From assembly GCA_965368585.1 (NCBI GenBank), contig CBDUNM010000166.1:1-10779 (forward strand): 10,779 bases of DNA, written 5' to 3'. A program made the translations under genes and the position numbers. Of the stretch, positions 1 through 6,642 are shown in pieces. The stretch comes from JARRQB01 sp965368585. GTDB lineage: Bacteria > Pseudomonadota > Gammaproteobacteria > Chromatiales > Chromatiaceae. A model generated the notes under the pieces. That model saw only the letters and a list, made by a program, of their open reading frames with translations. It did not search any database and had not been told where the DNA came from. How positions within the stretch are numbered: position 1 is the stretch's first letter; each line of letters starts with the position of its first letter.

Positions 1-135
1 GAGCATGTCATCTATCCGCGAGTGATCGAATGGTACGCTCAGGGACGGGTGCGCCTGGTGGATCGAGAAGTCTGGTTCGATGGTGTGCCGTTGCCGCGGG
101 CGCTCGACCTGGATGAAATGGAGCATGCGCGATGA
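1..135 (+). CDS. purN: Phosphoribosylglycinamide formyltransferase, C-terminal end (partial)
   Basis: Frame 1 is open from the first base of the window to a TGA at 133-135 and encodes the last 44 residues of a protein that starts outside the window. The tail reads EHVIYPRVIEWYAQGRVRLV and is followed by an acidic end. This matches the C-terminal helix and strand of PurN, where a H-x-IYP-x-V-x-W-x-x-x-GR-(L/V) pattern precedes a short variable tail. PurN transfers a formyl group from 10-formyltetrahydrofolate to GAR in the third step of cytosolic purine synthesis. The stop codon overlaps the next start as ATGA, so the two genes are probably translationally coupled. In many gammaproteobacteria purN is preceded by purM and followed by a DUF3108 gene, and that order supports the call. 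The catalytic Asn/His/Asp residues lie upstream and cannot be checked. Confidence 0.85.
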   Translation, partial: EHVIYPRVIEWYAQGRVRLVDREVWFDGVPLPRALDLDEMEHAR

Positions 136-854
136 GGCACTGGTTGCTGTGCGGGTGGGCAGTCCTGGCCGCCGGGTGGCTCGACCCGGCCCTGGCGTTG
201 CAGGATTTCGACGCCGAATACCGGATCGTGTTCAACGAACAGGTCGTCGCCCGAGCCTATTTCAGACTGCGCATGAGCGGCCCCGACCGGTACGCATACG
301 AGGCGTACACCGTACCCGCGAACCAGCACGAAGGCGACAGCGGAAAGGACGAGATCCTCGAATCGAGCGAGGGCGCGATCCGCGACAGCGCGCTGGTGCC
401 GGATACCTATCTGTACAGCGTCAGAAACACCGCCGGCACGCAGGTTTTCGAGCAGAGTTTCAAATGGAACCAGCAGCAACTGCTGCTGCAATCGGGAAAG
501 ATCACCCGGACGGCGACGCTTGACGCCGGAACCCAGGATCGGCTCAGTTATCTGTTGCAATTGGCGCAGCTAGTCGCGCGCGGCGAAACCGAGTTCACCT
601 TTCCCCTGGCGGAGCCCGAGCACACCGATCAGCCGGTGTTTCGCGCCCGGTCGCGCGAGCGCTTCGAGCTACCGGCCGGCACCGTCGAGGCGGTGGGTGT
701 CGAGTGCTTTCTGGACGTGGACACGCCCAATCGGGTGATCTGGGTCGCGCCGGACTGGGAGCACATACCCGTGCTCATCGAACGTACCGTACCCGACGGC
801 CGTGTCAGGATGGAGTTGCTGAATCGCCGCGGCGGCCCGATCGGCAAACCCTGA
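132..854 (+). CDS. DUF3108 domain exported protein
   Basis: This 240-residue protein starts at ATG 132, inside the purN stop (ATGA). A GGAG sits 8 nt upstream at 120-123, which supports this start. Residues 1-22 look like a cleavable signal peptide: a short positive N-terminus (MRHW), a hydrophobic stretch, and a likely cleavage after PALA. The mature part begins LQDFDAEYRIVFNEQVVARA and resembles DUF3108, a periplasmic beta-rich family with the usual F-x-A-x-Y start and a late I-W-V-x-P-x-x-x-x-(I/L)-P-V segment around residues 202-213. The function of DUF3108 is not established; by fold it may bind a lipid or polysaccharide in the periplasm, which is inference. The gene probably shares the purN transcript. 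A weak intrinsic terminator lies about 175 nt past the stop. Confidence 0.85.
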   Translation: MRHWLLCGWAVLAAGWLDPALALQDFDAEYRIVFNEQVVARAYFRLRMSGPDRYAYEAYTVPANQHEGDSGKDEILESSEGAIRDSALVPDTYLYSVRNTAGTQVFEQSFKWNQQQLLLQSGKITRTATLDAGTQDRLSYLLQLAQLVARGETEFTFPLAEPEHTDQPVFRARSRERFELPAGTVEAVGVECFLDVDTPNRVIWVAPDWEHIPVLIERTVPDGRVRMELLNRRGGPIGKP

Positions 855-870
855 GCCGCCGGCGCCGCGG

Positions 871-990
871 TGGTCATGCCGCGTTGTAGCTCGTCGGAAT
901 AGCTCGGCTATTACTCCGGCGTCCTGACCTTCGCCCTGCGGGCCAGCTATCGCTGTTCAAATCGCTCCTCGGGTTTTAGTCCGTCTCGTC
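871..990. repeat. Candidate dispersed intergenic repeat with internal hairpins
   Basis: The gap at 855-1157 (303 bp) has no credible gene. Its first half contains a perfect 6-bp inverted repeat with a 3-nt loop (AATAGC-TCG-GCTATT, 898-912), an imperfect palindrome CAGCTATCGCTG at 945-956, and the phrase GGCCAGCTATCGCTGTTCAA at 941-960. This wording resembles a short non-coding repeat that I recall between genes in many gammaproteobacteria. That is recollection, not a search, and only one copy is in the window. Apart from the weak terminator at 1028-1047, I see nothing in 1048-1157. Confidence 0.35.
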
Positions 991-1027
991 ATGCCTTGCC
1001 AAACACCACGCGGAACACACCCTGAGG

Positions 1028-1047
1028 GCCGTCCAACGGCGGTTTTT
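1028..1047 (+). terminator. Weak intrinsic terminator after the purN-DUF3108 unit
   Basis: GCCGT (1028-1032) pairs with ACGGC (1036-1040) across a 3-nt loop, followed by GG and five T (1043-1047). The orientation suits termination of plus-strand transcription. The stem has only 5 bp and lies about 175 nt after the DUF3108 stop, so the call is tentative. Confidence 0.35.
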
Positions 1048-1157
1048 GGGATCATCCAGACGTTTCCTTTCCTCCGTACGGGGAATGTACTCGCCCATTC
1101 ATCGGCGGAGCACCGCTCAGTTTGACGCGGTCCAGGCTCCGTCCACGCCCCTGGCTA

Positions 1158-1724
1158 TCACGGCTTGGGTAGCGTAACCCCCTGCTGTCCCTGATATTTC
1201 CCCGATCGGTCCTTGTACGATGTCGCACAAACCTCGTCCGATTCGAAAAACAGGATCTGCGCCACGCCTTCGTTCGCGTAGATTTTCGCGGGCAACGGCG
1301 TGGTGTTGGAGAACTCCAGGGTGACGTGACCCTCCCATTCCGGCTCGAGGGGCGTCACATTGACGATGATGCCGCAACGCGCATAGGTGGATTTGCCCAG
1401 ACACACGGTCAGTACGTTGCGCGGAATTCGCAGAAACTCGACGGTACGCGCCAGCGCAAACGAGTTCGGGGGGATGATACAGACGTCCGACTGTACATCG
1501 ACGAAGCTGTTGGCATCGAAATTCTTGGGGTCGACCACGGCTGAGTTGATATTGGTGAAGATCTTGAATTCGTCCGCGCAACGGATGTCGTAGCCGTAAC
1601 TGGACGTACCGTAGGAAATGATGCGTCCGTGCTCGCCCTCGCGCACCTGGCCGGGCTCAAACGGGTCGATCATCCCGTGCTCGGTCGCCATGCGGCGTAT
1701 CCAGTTGTCAGATTTTATGCTCAT
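1158..1724 (-). CDS. dcd: dCTP deaminase
   Basis: The product is a 188-residue protein with full-length similarity to bacterial Dcd, which deaminates dCTP to dUTP and ammonia in the cytosol. The dUTP then feeds dUMP and thymidylate synthesis. Visible family landmarks are SSYGYDIR (41-48), the phosphate-binding segment GKSTYARCG (110-118), and TPLEPEWEGHVTLEFSN (124-140), where E137 lines up with the catalytic Glu of the family. The C-terminal lid YQGQQGVTLP (178-187) is also present. The length equals the common 188-residue proteobacterial form. The start at 1724 gives the normal MSIKSDNWI N-terminus; a GGAG lies only 2 nt upstream of ATG, so ribosome binding may be suboptimal. The gene stands alone, with non-coding gaps on both sides. 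A candidate promoter is at 1754-1782. Confidence 0.97.
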   Translation of the reverse strand: MSIKSDNWIRRMATEHGMIDPFEPGQVREGEHGRIISYGTSSYGYDIRCADEFKIFTNINSAVVDPKNFDANSFVDVQSDVCIIPPNSFALARTVEFLRIPRNVLTVCLGKSTYARCGIIVNVTPLEPEWEGHVTLEFSNTTPLPAKIYANEGVAQILFFESDEVCATSYKDRSGKYQGQQGVTLPKP

Positions 1725-1753
1725 CGCTCCGAATGCCTGCCGTTCGAGGAAAG

Positions 1754-1782
1754 GAAATAAGGGAAACGGCGCTTCTTGGCAA
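1754..1782 (-). promoter_or_regulatory. Candidate sigma-70 promoter for dcd
   Basis: On the minus strand TTGCCA (plus coordinates 1777-1782) is a 5/6 match to the -35 consensus. After a 17-bp spacer comes TATTTC (1754-1759), a 3/6 match to the -10. Transcription would start near 1747 and leave a leader of about 23 nt before the dcd start. The -10 is weak, so this is only a candidate. Confidence 0.33.
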
Positions 1783-1812
1783 AACCCCGCAGGTCGTTAC
1801 GGTGTCTCGGGG
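1781..1812 (-). terminator. Weak terminator-like hairpin upstream of dcd
   Basis: Read on the minus strand, CCCCG (1808-1812) and CGGGG (1785-1789) can pair around an 18-nt loop, followed directly by TTTT (1781-1784). It could insulate dcd from transcription arriving from the fmdB-like gene. The short stem and long loop make it doubtful. Confidence 0.22.
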
Positions 1813-1827
1813 CATTCGATCCGAAGA

Positions 1828-1853
1828 CGTCTGCAGCATCCATGCTGCAGACG
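1828..1853. repeat. Perfect 11-bp inverted repeat
   Basis: CGTCTGCAGCA (1828-1838) is the exact reverse complement of TGCTGCAGACG (1843-1853), with loop TCCA. The RNA or cruciform stem would be strong. There is no T tract on either side, so it is not an intrinsic terminator. Confidence 0.8.
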
Positions 1854-1912
1854 AGCCTCCAGGGGTAGGCAGCAGAGCAGCGAACGTCTCGCCATGGACG
1901 CTGAGTCTGGAC

Positions 1913-1946
1913 TTTTTTGCCCAGCAGAGACTGCTTGGCGAAAAAA
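1913..1946. repeat. Imperfect inverted repeat with T6 and A6 flanks
   Basis: T6-GCCCAGCAG (1913-1927) pairs with CTGCTTGGCG-A6 (1931-1946), apart from one mismatch and one bulged base. The T tract lies 5' of the stem and the A tract 3' of it on both strands, so the A/T runs extend the stem rather than form a terminator tail. Confidence 0.7.
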
Positions 1947-2127
1947 GGATTCACGGCGTCCTTCTGCTCGAATACCCCGGGACGAATTGCCTAAATCAGT
2001 GCCGTTGGAATTAACGGGATGTTACACGGCACGGCGCAAAGGCCAAAACGAATTACGGGAAGGCGCAATGGCACGGCGCGCGGAAGGCTGCGCGAACCTC
2101 GGAGTCCGGCCGGGCCTCGAAGATACC

Positions 2128-2158
2128 GGGCAGGGTGCGCGAGCGGCGCACCCTGCCC
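2128..2158. repeat. Perfect 13-bp GC-rich inverted repeat downstream of the FmdB-like gene
   Basis: GGGCAGGGTGCGC (2128-2140) and GCGCACCCTGCCC (2146-2158) are exact reverse complements with a 5-nt loop. The hairpin lies 37 nt past the stop of the minus-strand FmdB-like gene and would fold at the 3' end of its mRNA. No U tract follows it on the minus strand. It may act as a 3'-end stabiliser or with Rho rather than as an intrinsic terminator; this role is inference. Confidence 0.75.
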
Positions 2159-2194
2159 CCAAGGGGCTTGATATCCTCTCATCAGAGAATTGCA

Positions 2195-2446
2195 TCAGAA
2201 GCCGCACATCCCCCCGCCACAGCCACCGGACCCGCAGGATGGCGCTTCCGGATTGGACAGCGCCGAACTGGACACCACGCTGCCTCCGGTGATCAGGCGT
2301 TTGACCGGCGCATCGGCGGCGGTATCGCCCAGGGCCACGCCCGCCCGGTCGCACAGATCGCCCCAGGTTCGCAGCACCTCGTTCATCCCGTGGCGCACTT
2401 CGACGACACGGTCATTGGCTTCGCAACGGTAATCATAAGTTGGCAT
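2195..2446 (-). CDS. FmdB-like small zinc-ribbon family protein
   Basis: An 83-residue protein starts MPTYDYRCEANDRVVEVRHG, the typical N-terminus of the FmdB regulatory family. GGAGT (2453-2457, minus sense) sits 6 nt before the ATG, so the start is well supported. In standard members the sequence YRC-x-x-C forms the first zinc knuckle. Here C8 is followed by EAND and the second Cys is missing. A Cys- and Gly-rich tail, SCGSGGCGGGMCGF, carries three cysteines. The middle (ADAPVKRLITGGSVVSSSAL) matches the family segment before the tail. I recall this Cys-poor form as a known variant in gammaproteobacteria. FmdB was named as a putative regulator of an amidase/formamidase operon, and the function here is unknown. 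It is divergent from the RND gene and shares about 200 bp of upstream DNA with it. Confidence 0.85.
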   Translation of the reverse strand: MPTYDYRCEANDRVVEVRHGMNEVLRTWGDLCDRAGVALGDTAADAPVKRLITGGSVVSSSALSNPEAPSCGSGGCGGGMCGF

Positions 2447-2648
2447 ATCGGCACTCCATTAAAGTCTACTAATATGGACATCATTTTCGGGATCCTGCAG
2501 CAAAGGTCAAGCCATATTCATCGGACGGCCGGTGGAAAATTGAACGCATCGGCCACCTGGCCCCAGCCACAACCCACCGACCATCTCGATGACGCTAAGA
2601 TTGAGCACCGTCTCCGACACCGGAACGCAGTGGAAATCTGAACCGACT

Positions 2649-5363
2649 ATGGCCGCAATGAAATTCATCATTCGCCTGGCTGCCCGCTACTCGCGTCTGG
2701 TCATACTCGCGGTGTTGGTGATCACCGGCATCGCCGCGCTCCGGCTGCCGCAGCTCGAGGTAAGCGTCGCCGCGGAAGCCATCGTCGCGCGGGACGATCC
2801 GCTGCGAAGCGTCCACGCAGAGACCGAGCGCACCTTCGGTTCGACCGATTCGGTCGCGGTAGTGGTCAGCGACGCCGAACTGTTCACGCCGGAGAAGCTG
2901 ACCGCGGTCAGGACCATGGCCGAGCAATTGACGCAACTGCCCTTCGTCGGCGGTACCGACAACCTGTACACGCTGCGCCGAGGCCGCCTAACCGACGACG
3001 AACTGGTGGAGTTCTCGCCCTACCTCGACCCCATACCCGCCACGCCCGAGGAGGCCGAGGCGGTCAGGGGAAGCGCGCTCAAGAACCCCTTCGTCGTCCG
3101 CAACCTGCTGGCCGAAGACGGCCGCACCATGGCGATCAGAATTCGGCTCAAAGCGGATCACGCCCACAACGACCGGGCGATCGTCGCCGGGATTGAGCAG
3201 GTCATCGCGCCGTTGCGCGGCGAACTGACCCGGGTGTACGCGCTGGGTCTACCCCAAATACGCGCGGCGCTCTCGACCTTGATCGTGAACGACCAGGTCA
3301 CGCTGCTGCCCCTTTCGCTGGCCGCCCTGCTGATCGCGCTACTTTTCACGCTGGGCCGCTGGGAGGGTATGCTGCTGCCGTTGGCGACGGCCTTCACGAG
3401 CGTGATCTGGACCCTCGCGCTGATGGTCGTATGGGGGATTCCGCTCAATGTCATAACTTCGGTCGTACCGCTGCTGTTGGTGGTGGTCGGCTCCACCCAG
3501 GATATTCATCTGCTGTCCGCCTTCTTCGCCGCCACCCGGGACGGCATGAACCGGACAGAGGCGATCGACGCCATGGCCGCGGTTACCGGTCTTGCAGTCC
3601 TGCTGAGCTTCGTGACCACCTGCGTGGGCTTCCTGGCGACGGCACTGAACAATATTCAGCTGTTGCAGGAATTCGCACTGGTGGCATCGGTGGGGCTGCT
3701 GTTCAACTTCGTCATCACCACCCTGTTGGTCCCCGCCGTCCTGGTTCGCGGGTCGGCGCGATGGCAACCCGCCCGTCGGCGAGCGGCCGCCGATCGATTT
3801 CAACGTTTTGCGCAGCGGCTTTTCGACATCGTGTCGCGCCGTCGCCCGACCGTCCTCGCCCTATCATTGGTGCTGGCCGTCGCCGCCGGAGCCGGCGCGA
3901 CGCGGCTGCAGGTGAACAACAATACCCTGGACTTCTTCCCCGGCGACGCGCCCATCATTGCCCAGTCGCAACACCTGCATCGCGAACTGGCCGGTACGCA
4001 AAGCTTCGACATCGTGCTGGCCAGCGGTATCGAAGGGACCTTCGAACGGGTGCGCTACCTGCAGCAGATCGAGCAGCTGCAGCGCTACCTCGATCACACG
4101 GGCCACTTCGACAAGACACAGTCTTTTGTTGATATCGTCAAAGAAATCAATCGCGTCATGGCGGGCCTCGCGCCCGATGAACACGCGCTGCCCGAGGAAG
4201 ACGCCGTGGTGCGGGAATTCCTGCTGTTCGGCGATGCCGCGCACCGGCGACCCTACGTCAGCGGCGATCTCGCGCAGACGCGCATCACCGTGCGACACAA
4301 CATCACCTCATCGCGCCAACTGGAGCAAGCGGTTGCCGACATCCATGCGTTCGTCGCCGCCAACATCGACCCCGCCCTCAGGGTGAGCATCAGCGGCGCG
4401 TCGATACTGAGTCAGCGGGCGGGCGACGCGCTGGCCGCCGGACAGGCAAAATCACTGCTGCTCATCGTCGTGGCGATCTATGTGATCATCTCCATCCTGT
4501 TCGTCAATCTCAAGGCGGGCGCGCTGGCCCTGGTGCCCAATATCCTGCCGATCGTGATTCTGTTCGGCGTCATGGGGTTCGCGGATATTCCGCTGAATAC
4601 GGGCACGGCGATGGTCGCCGCCATCGCCGTCGGAATCTGTGTCGACGACACCATGCATTTCCTGGTTCGCTACAATCAGGAAATGGCCGTAAGGCCTTCC
4701 ACCGACGAGGCGATCCGCGCGACCTTGGCCGCAGTGGCCAGGCCCATGATGTCTACGTCCATCGCCTTGGCATTGGGGTTCGGCATGTTGGCGCTGTCCA
4801 GTTTTCCGCCGGTCGTCCATTTCGGGCTACTGGGCAGCCTGGTGATTCTACTCGCGCTGGCGGCCAATTTCGTCATCACGCCGATCCTGTTGAGCTATGT
4901 GCGCCTGGTGACGGTGTGGGACGTGCTCGGCGTACAAGTCCAATCCAGGCTGCTGGAGCATTGCGATCTGTTTCACGGCATGCGCAAGCTTCAGGTCCGG
5001 CATCTGATTGCGATGAGCACCCGCAGGGCGTTCGACGCTGGCGCGCAAATCGTCCATGAGGGCGACGCCTCGCATGAACTGTTCGTTGTCCTCGACGGCC
5101 GCGTACGGGCGCAACGCCAACGCGCCGACGGCACGCTGGACGAACTCAACACCTTGGGCGTCGGCGACATTTTCGGCGAAGTGGCGCTGGCCGCCGATGC
5201 CAGACGCACGGCCGACGTCGTTGCGCTGGAAAAGACCGAGGTGCTGGTGTTGCGCTGGCGGGATCTGAAGGGGTTGATCAAATACATGCCGCGCACCGCC
5301 AGCCGGTTGATTCTGAACATCGCCGCAAGCCTGGGGCAGCGCCTGATCGCGCGCAAGTTCTGA
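2649..5363 (+). CDS. RND/MMPL-superfamily exporter with C-terminal cyclic-nucleotide-binding domain
   Basis: This protein (904 residues from ATG 2649) has the duplicated RND plan. It has one N-terminal TM (about 14-32), a periplasmic loop (about 35-215), a TM bundle (about 219-370), TM7 (about 402-420), a second loop (about 425-595) and a second bundle (about 598-756). Charged residues typical of the family lie in the TM segments at STQDIH (282-287) and VDDTMH (665-670). It resembles the COG1033-type exporters, whose substrates are mostly unknown. Residues about 778-904 form a CAP_ED/cNMP-binding domain: EGDASHELFVVLDGRV, then FGEVAL (842-847) and ARRTADV (851-857), the phosphate-binding cassette with its Glu and Arg. 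An RND C-terminus lies in the cytoplasm, so the domain could sense a cytosolic nucleotide; this is inference. Other in-frame starts are ATG 2589 (20 residues longer, no ribosome site) and ATG 2658. None has a strong ribosome site. Confidence 0.9.
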   Translation: MAAMKFIIRLAARYSRLVILAVLVITGIAALRLPQLEVSVAAEAIVARDDPLRSVHAETERTFGSTDSVAVVVSDAELFTPEKLTAVRTMAEQLTQLPFVGGTDNLYTLRRGRLTDDELVEFSPYLDPIPATPEEAEAVRGSALKNPFVVRNLLAEDGRTMAIRIRLKADHAHNDRAIVAGIEQVIAPLRGELTRVYALGLPQIRAALSTLIVNDQVTLLPLSLAALLIALLFTLGRWEGMLLPLATAFTSVIWTLALMVVWGIPLNVITSVVPLLLVVVGSTQDIHLLSAFFAATRDGMNRTEAIDAMAAVTGLAVLLSFVTTCVGFLATALNNIQLLQEFALVASVGLLFNFVITTLLVPAVLVRGSARWQPARRRAAADRFQRFAQRLFDIVSRRRPTVLALSLVLAVAAGAGATRLQVNNNTLDFFPGDAPIIAQSQHLHRELAGTQSFDIVLASGIEGTFERVRYLQQIEQLQRYLDHTGHFDKTQSFVDIVKEINRVMAGLAPDEHALPEEDAVVREFLLFGDAAHRRPYVSGDLAQTRITVRHNITSSRQLEQAVADIHAFVAANIDPALRVSISGASILSQRAGDALAAGQAKSLLLIVVAIYVIISILFVNLKAGALALVPNILPIVILFGVMGFADIPLNTGTAMVAAIAVGICVDDTMHFLVRYNQEMAVRPSTDEAIRATLAAVARPMMSTSIALALGFGMLALSSFPPVVHFGLLGSLVILLALAANFVITPILLSYVRLVTVWDVLGVQVQSRLLEHCDLFHGMRKLQVRHLIAMSTRRAFDAGAQIVHEGDASHELFVVLDGRVRAQRQRADGTLDELNTLGVGDIFGEVALAADARRTADVVALEKTEVLVLRWRDLKGLIKYMPRTASRLILNIAASLGQRLIARKF

Positions 5364-5387
5364 GGCGCCGTCGTGCGCCCTGCAGAA
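5358..5387 (+). other. Hairpin across the stop codon of the RND-cNBD gene
   Basis: TTCTG (5358-5362) pairs with CAGAA (5383-5387), and inside it GGCGC (5364-5368) pairs with GCGCC (5375-5379), with a small internal loop. No U tract follows. It could mark the 3' end of the transcript, but it is not a canonical intrinsic terminator. I see nothing else in the rest of the convergent gap to 5540 except a weak CGCCC/GGGCG stem near 5521-5535. Confidence 0.3.
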
Positions 5388-5540
5388 CAGGTCGACCAGC
5401 CGCAGCACGACCCGCTGCAAAGACGCCGACCGGCGCAGCACCCCGTCTGCCGGGCATGGGATGCAGCTATTTCTGCAACCGCGCAGCAGCGCGCGCTCGT
5501 AAGCCACCGTACAACGGCACCGCCCGTGCGGGGCGTTGGT

Positions 5541-6590
5541 TCAGTCAAGCAGCAGGTTCAACAACGGCACGATCAACGCGGGCGCCGCCGCGACGACAGG
5601 CCCTGCAGGCGCCTTACCGAGCAGCGTAACTTCGTCCCCGAAAATATTGATCCGCTGATCGCTTTTACCGTCGAGTTCGCGAAACTCGAAGCGCATGAAA
5701 CCGGCGGGAGCGGTGTCGATCACGCCGAAAAACGCAAACTCGGCGTGCGGGGTCGGGCCGATCACGACTTCGTGTGCGTCGTCCACAACGATGGCTATCT
5801 TGCCGCTGAGGATTCCCCTGATGTACCCCCCGACCCCGTTCAGCGGAGCGAGTGCGGGCAGGCGTATACCGGTAAACCCGTCGTGCCAGAGGCATTCGGG
5901 CGGAGGTTGATCGCCGTTGCACTGCGACGCGCTGAGGTTTTCGGCGTAACCGTGTTCCCGATCGAACACGCCGTAGTTGCCGGTATAAGCAGCCCCGGGG
6001 CCCGTGGCAATCAGGTTCGACGCGGGGGGTTCAGGGTGGTTCGCCTGCCACTGAATGCCCTGCGATACGACCGACACCGCCTCCAGCGGCAAGCGTGCTT
6101 CGGCCCAGACCTCGCCGTCTTCGAATCCCTCGGTATAGCGGTCTGCAAAACCGAGTTCGCCCGCCTTCGCCAGGAAAGCGGCCTCTTTCCAGCAGGCCCA
6201 GTAAGGTCCATCGCCCGTGCAGGCGGTGAGGGTCACGGTTGCATCGGCCGAGACCGATCCGGATGAGATTCGGTATGTGAAGCCGTCGATACCGGTAAAT
6301 CCGGGGCCGGGTGTATAACTGAACGACCCGTCGGGCCGGAAGGTCAGGACACCGCCGCCGACGTCGCTGATCAAGAAAGCGACCGCGCCCTGTTCCCCGG
6401 CACTCTCACCGTCCAGCAGATCGTTGTCCATCACGCCCGGAGTATCGACGACCAACGGTTCGCCGCTCGAGACCCCGTACGCATCGTCGTTTGCGTCCAG
6501 CACTTGGGCACCCACCAGTTGGCTGGACAAGCAGAACCACAGGAGATGTGGAATTCGCCAAACCGACAGAAACCTGCTTCGGATCGTCAT
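5541..6590 (-). CDS. Secreted protein with Big_9/cadherin-like domain and conserved C-terminal region
   Basis: I chose ATG 6590 (349 residues) because GAGGGGG lies 6 nt upstream (6597-6603) and a signal peptide follows directly: MTIRSR, a hydrophobic core, and a likely cut after VGA near residue 28. Residues about 31-123 form a Big_9/cadherin-like Ig domain: DANDDAYGV, then V-M-DNDLLDG, then L-T-F-x-P-DGSFSYTPGPGFTGIDGFTY (the DGSFSYTP and GFTY signatures). Residues about 124-330 hold a second region with paired cysteines (C124/C133 and a later QC...EC pair), EGFEDGEVW, WHDGFTGIR and FFGVIDTAPAGFMRFEFREL. It resembles segments I recall in other exported proteins of environmental proteobacteria, but I cannot name a Pfam family. 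The C-terminus is hydrophobic (PALIVPLLNLLLD) and lacks an Arg cluster, so it is not a clear PEP-CTERM signal. A role in adhesion or matrix binding is inference. It appears to be transcribed alone. Confidence 0.75.
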   Translation of the reverse strand: MTIRSRFLSVWRIPHLLWFCLSSQLVGAQVLDANDDAYGVSSGEPLVVDTPGVMDNDLLDGESAGEQGAVAFLISDVGGGVLTFRPDGSFSYTPGPGFTGIDGFTYRISSGSVSADATVTLTACTGDGPYWACWKEAAFLAKAGELGFADRYTEGFEDGEVWAEARLPLEAVSVVSQGIQWQANHPEPPASNLIATGPGAAYTGNYGVFDREHGYAENLSASQCNGDQPPPECLWHDGFTGIRLPALAPLNGVGGYIRGILSGKIAIVVDDAHEVVIGPTPHAEFAFFGVIDTAPAGFMRFEFRELDGKSDQRINIFGDEVTLLGKAPAGPVVAAAPALIVPLLNLLLD

Positions 6591-6596
6591 GAGCAA

Positions 6597-6603
6597 CCCC
6601 CTC
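6597..6603 (-). promoter_or_regulatory. Ribosome binding site deciding the start at 6590
   Basis: Read on the minus strand, GAGGGGG precedes ATG 6590 by 6 nt. The upstream in-frame ATG at 6683 would add 31 mostly polar residues before the signal peptide, so 6590 is preferred. Confidence 0.75.
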
Positions 6604-6621
6604 GGTGACAGCCAACGCAGT

Positions 6622-6642
6622 TTCAATTCATCGGGAATTGAA
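6622..6642. promoter_or_regulatory. Perfect 8-bp inverted repeat, candidate operator
   Basis: TTCAATTC (6622-6629) and GAATTGAA (6635-6642) are exact reverse complements spaced by 5 nt. The 21-bp palindrome is AT-rich against the GC-rich background and lies 31 nt upstream of the secreted-protein start. A weak minus-strand promoter, TTGTCG-17-TGAATT, would place its -10 over the palindrome, a position suited to a repressor. No binding protein can be named from the sequence. Confidence 0.4.

Larger units (their letters stand above)
1821..2010. repeat. Hairpin-rich non-coding block, candidate dispersed repeat
   Basis: The gap at 1725-2194 (470 bp) has no convincing gene; its open frames lack ribosome sites and family features. 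At 1828-1853 there is a perfect 11-bp inverted repeat, CGTCTGCAGCA, with a 4-nt loop. About 60 nt further is the imperfect hairpin at 1913-1946. Next comes GGATTCACGGCGTCC (1947-1961), and the block ends near CCTAAATCAGTGCCG (1990-2004). On the minus strand the order 'GACGCCGTGAATCC ... GGAGGCTCGTCTGCAGCAT' resembles an intergenic repeat I recall from several gammaproteobacterial genomes. That is memory, not a search, and no second copy is visible here. Confidence 0.4.

Noticed and set aside
1913..1946. Bidirectional intrinsic terminator between dcd and the FmdB-like gene
   Set aside because: On both strands the T run precedes the stem and the A run follows it, the reverse of a terminator, so the tracts only lengthen the stem.
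1618..2292. A 224-codon plus-strand frame through the dcd start and the following gap
   Set aside because: It has no ribosome site, overlaps two real genes antisense, and shows biased shadow composition without domains.
4848..5548. Two long minus-strand frames over the end of the RND-cNBD gene
   Set aside because: They are antisense shadows of the transmembrane and cNMP domains and show no family features or ribosome sites.
5373..6266. A 297-codon open frame on the plus strand across the secreted-protein gene
   Set aside because: It has no ribosome site or recognisable domain, and it is antisense to a gene with a signal peptide and a Big_9 domain.
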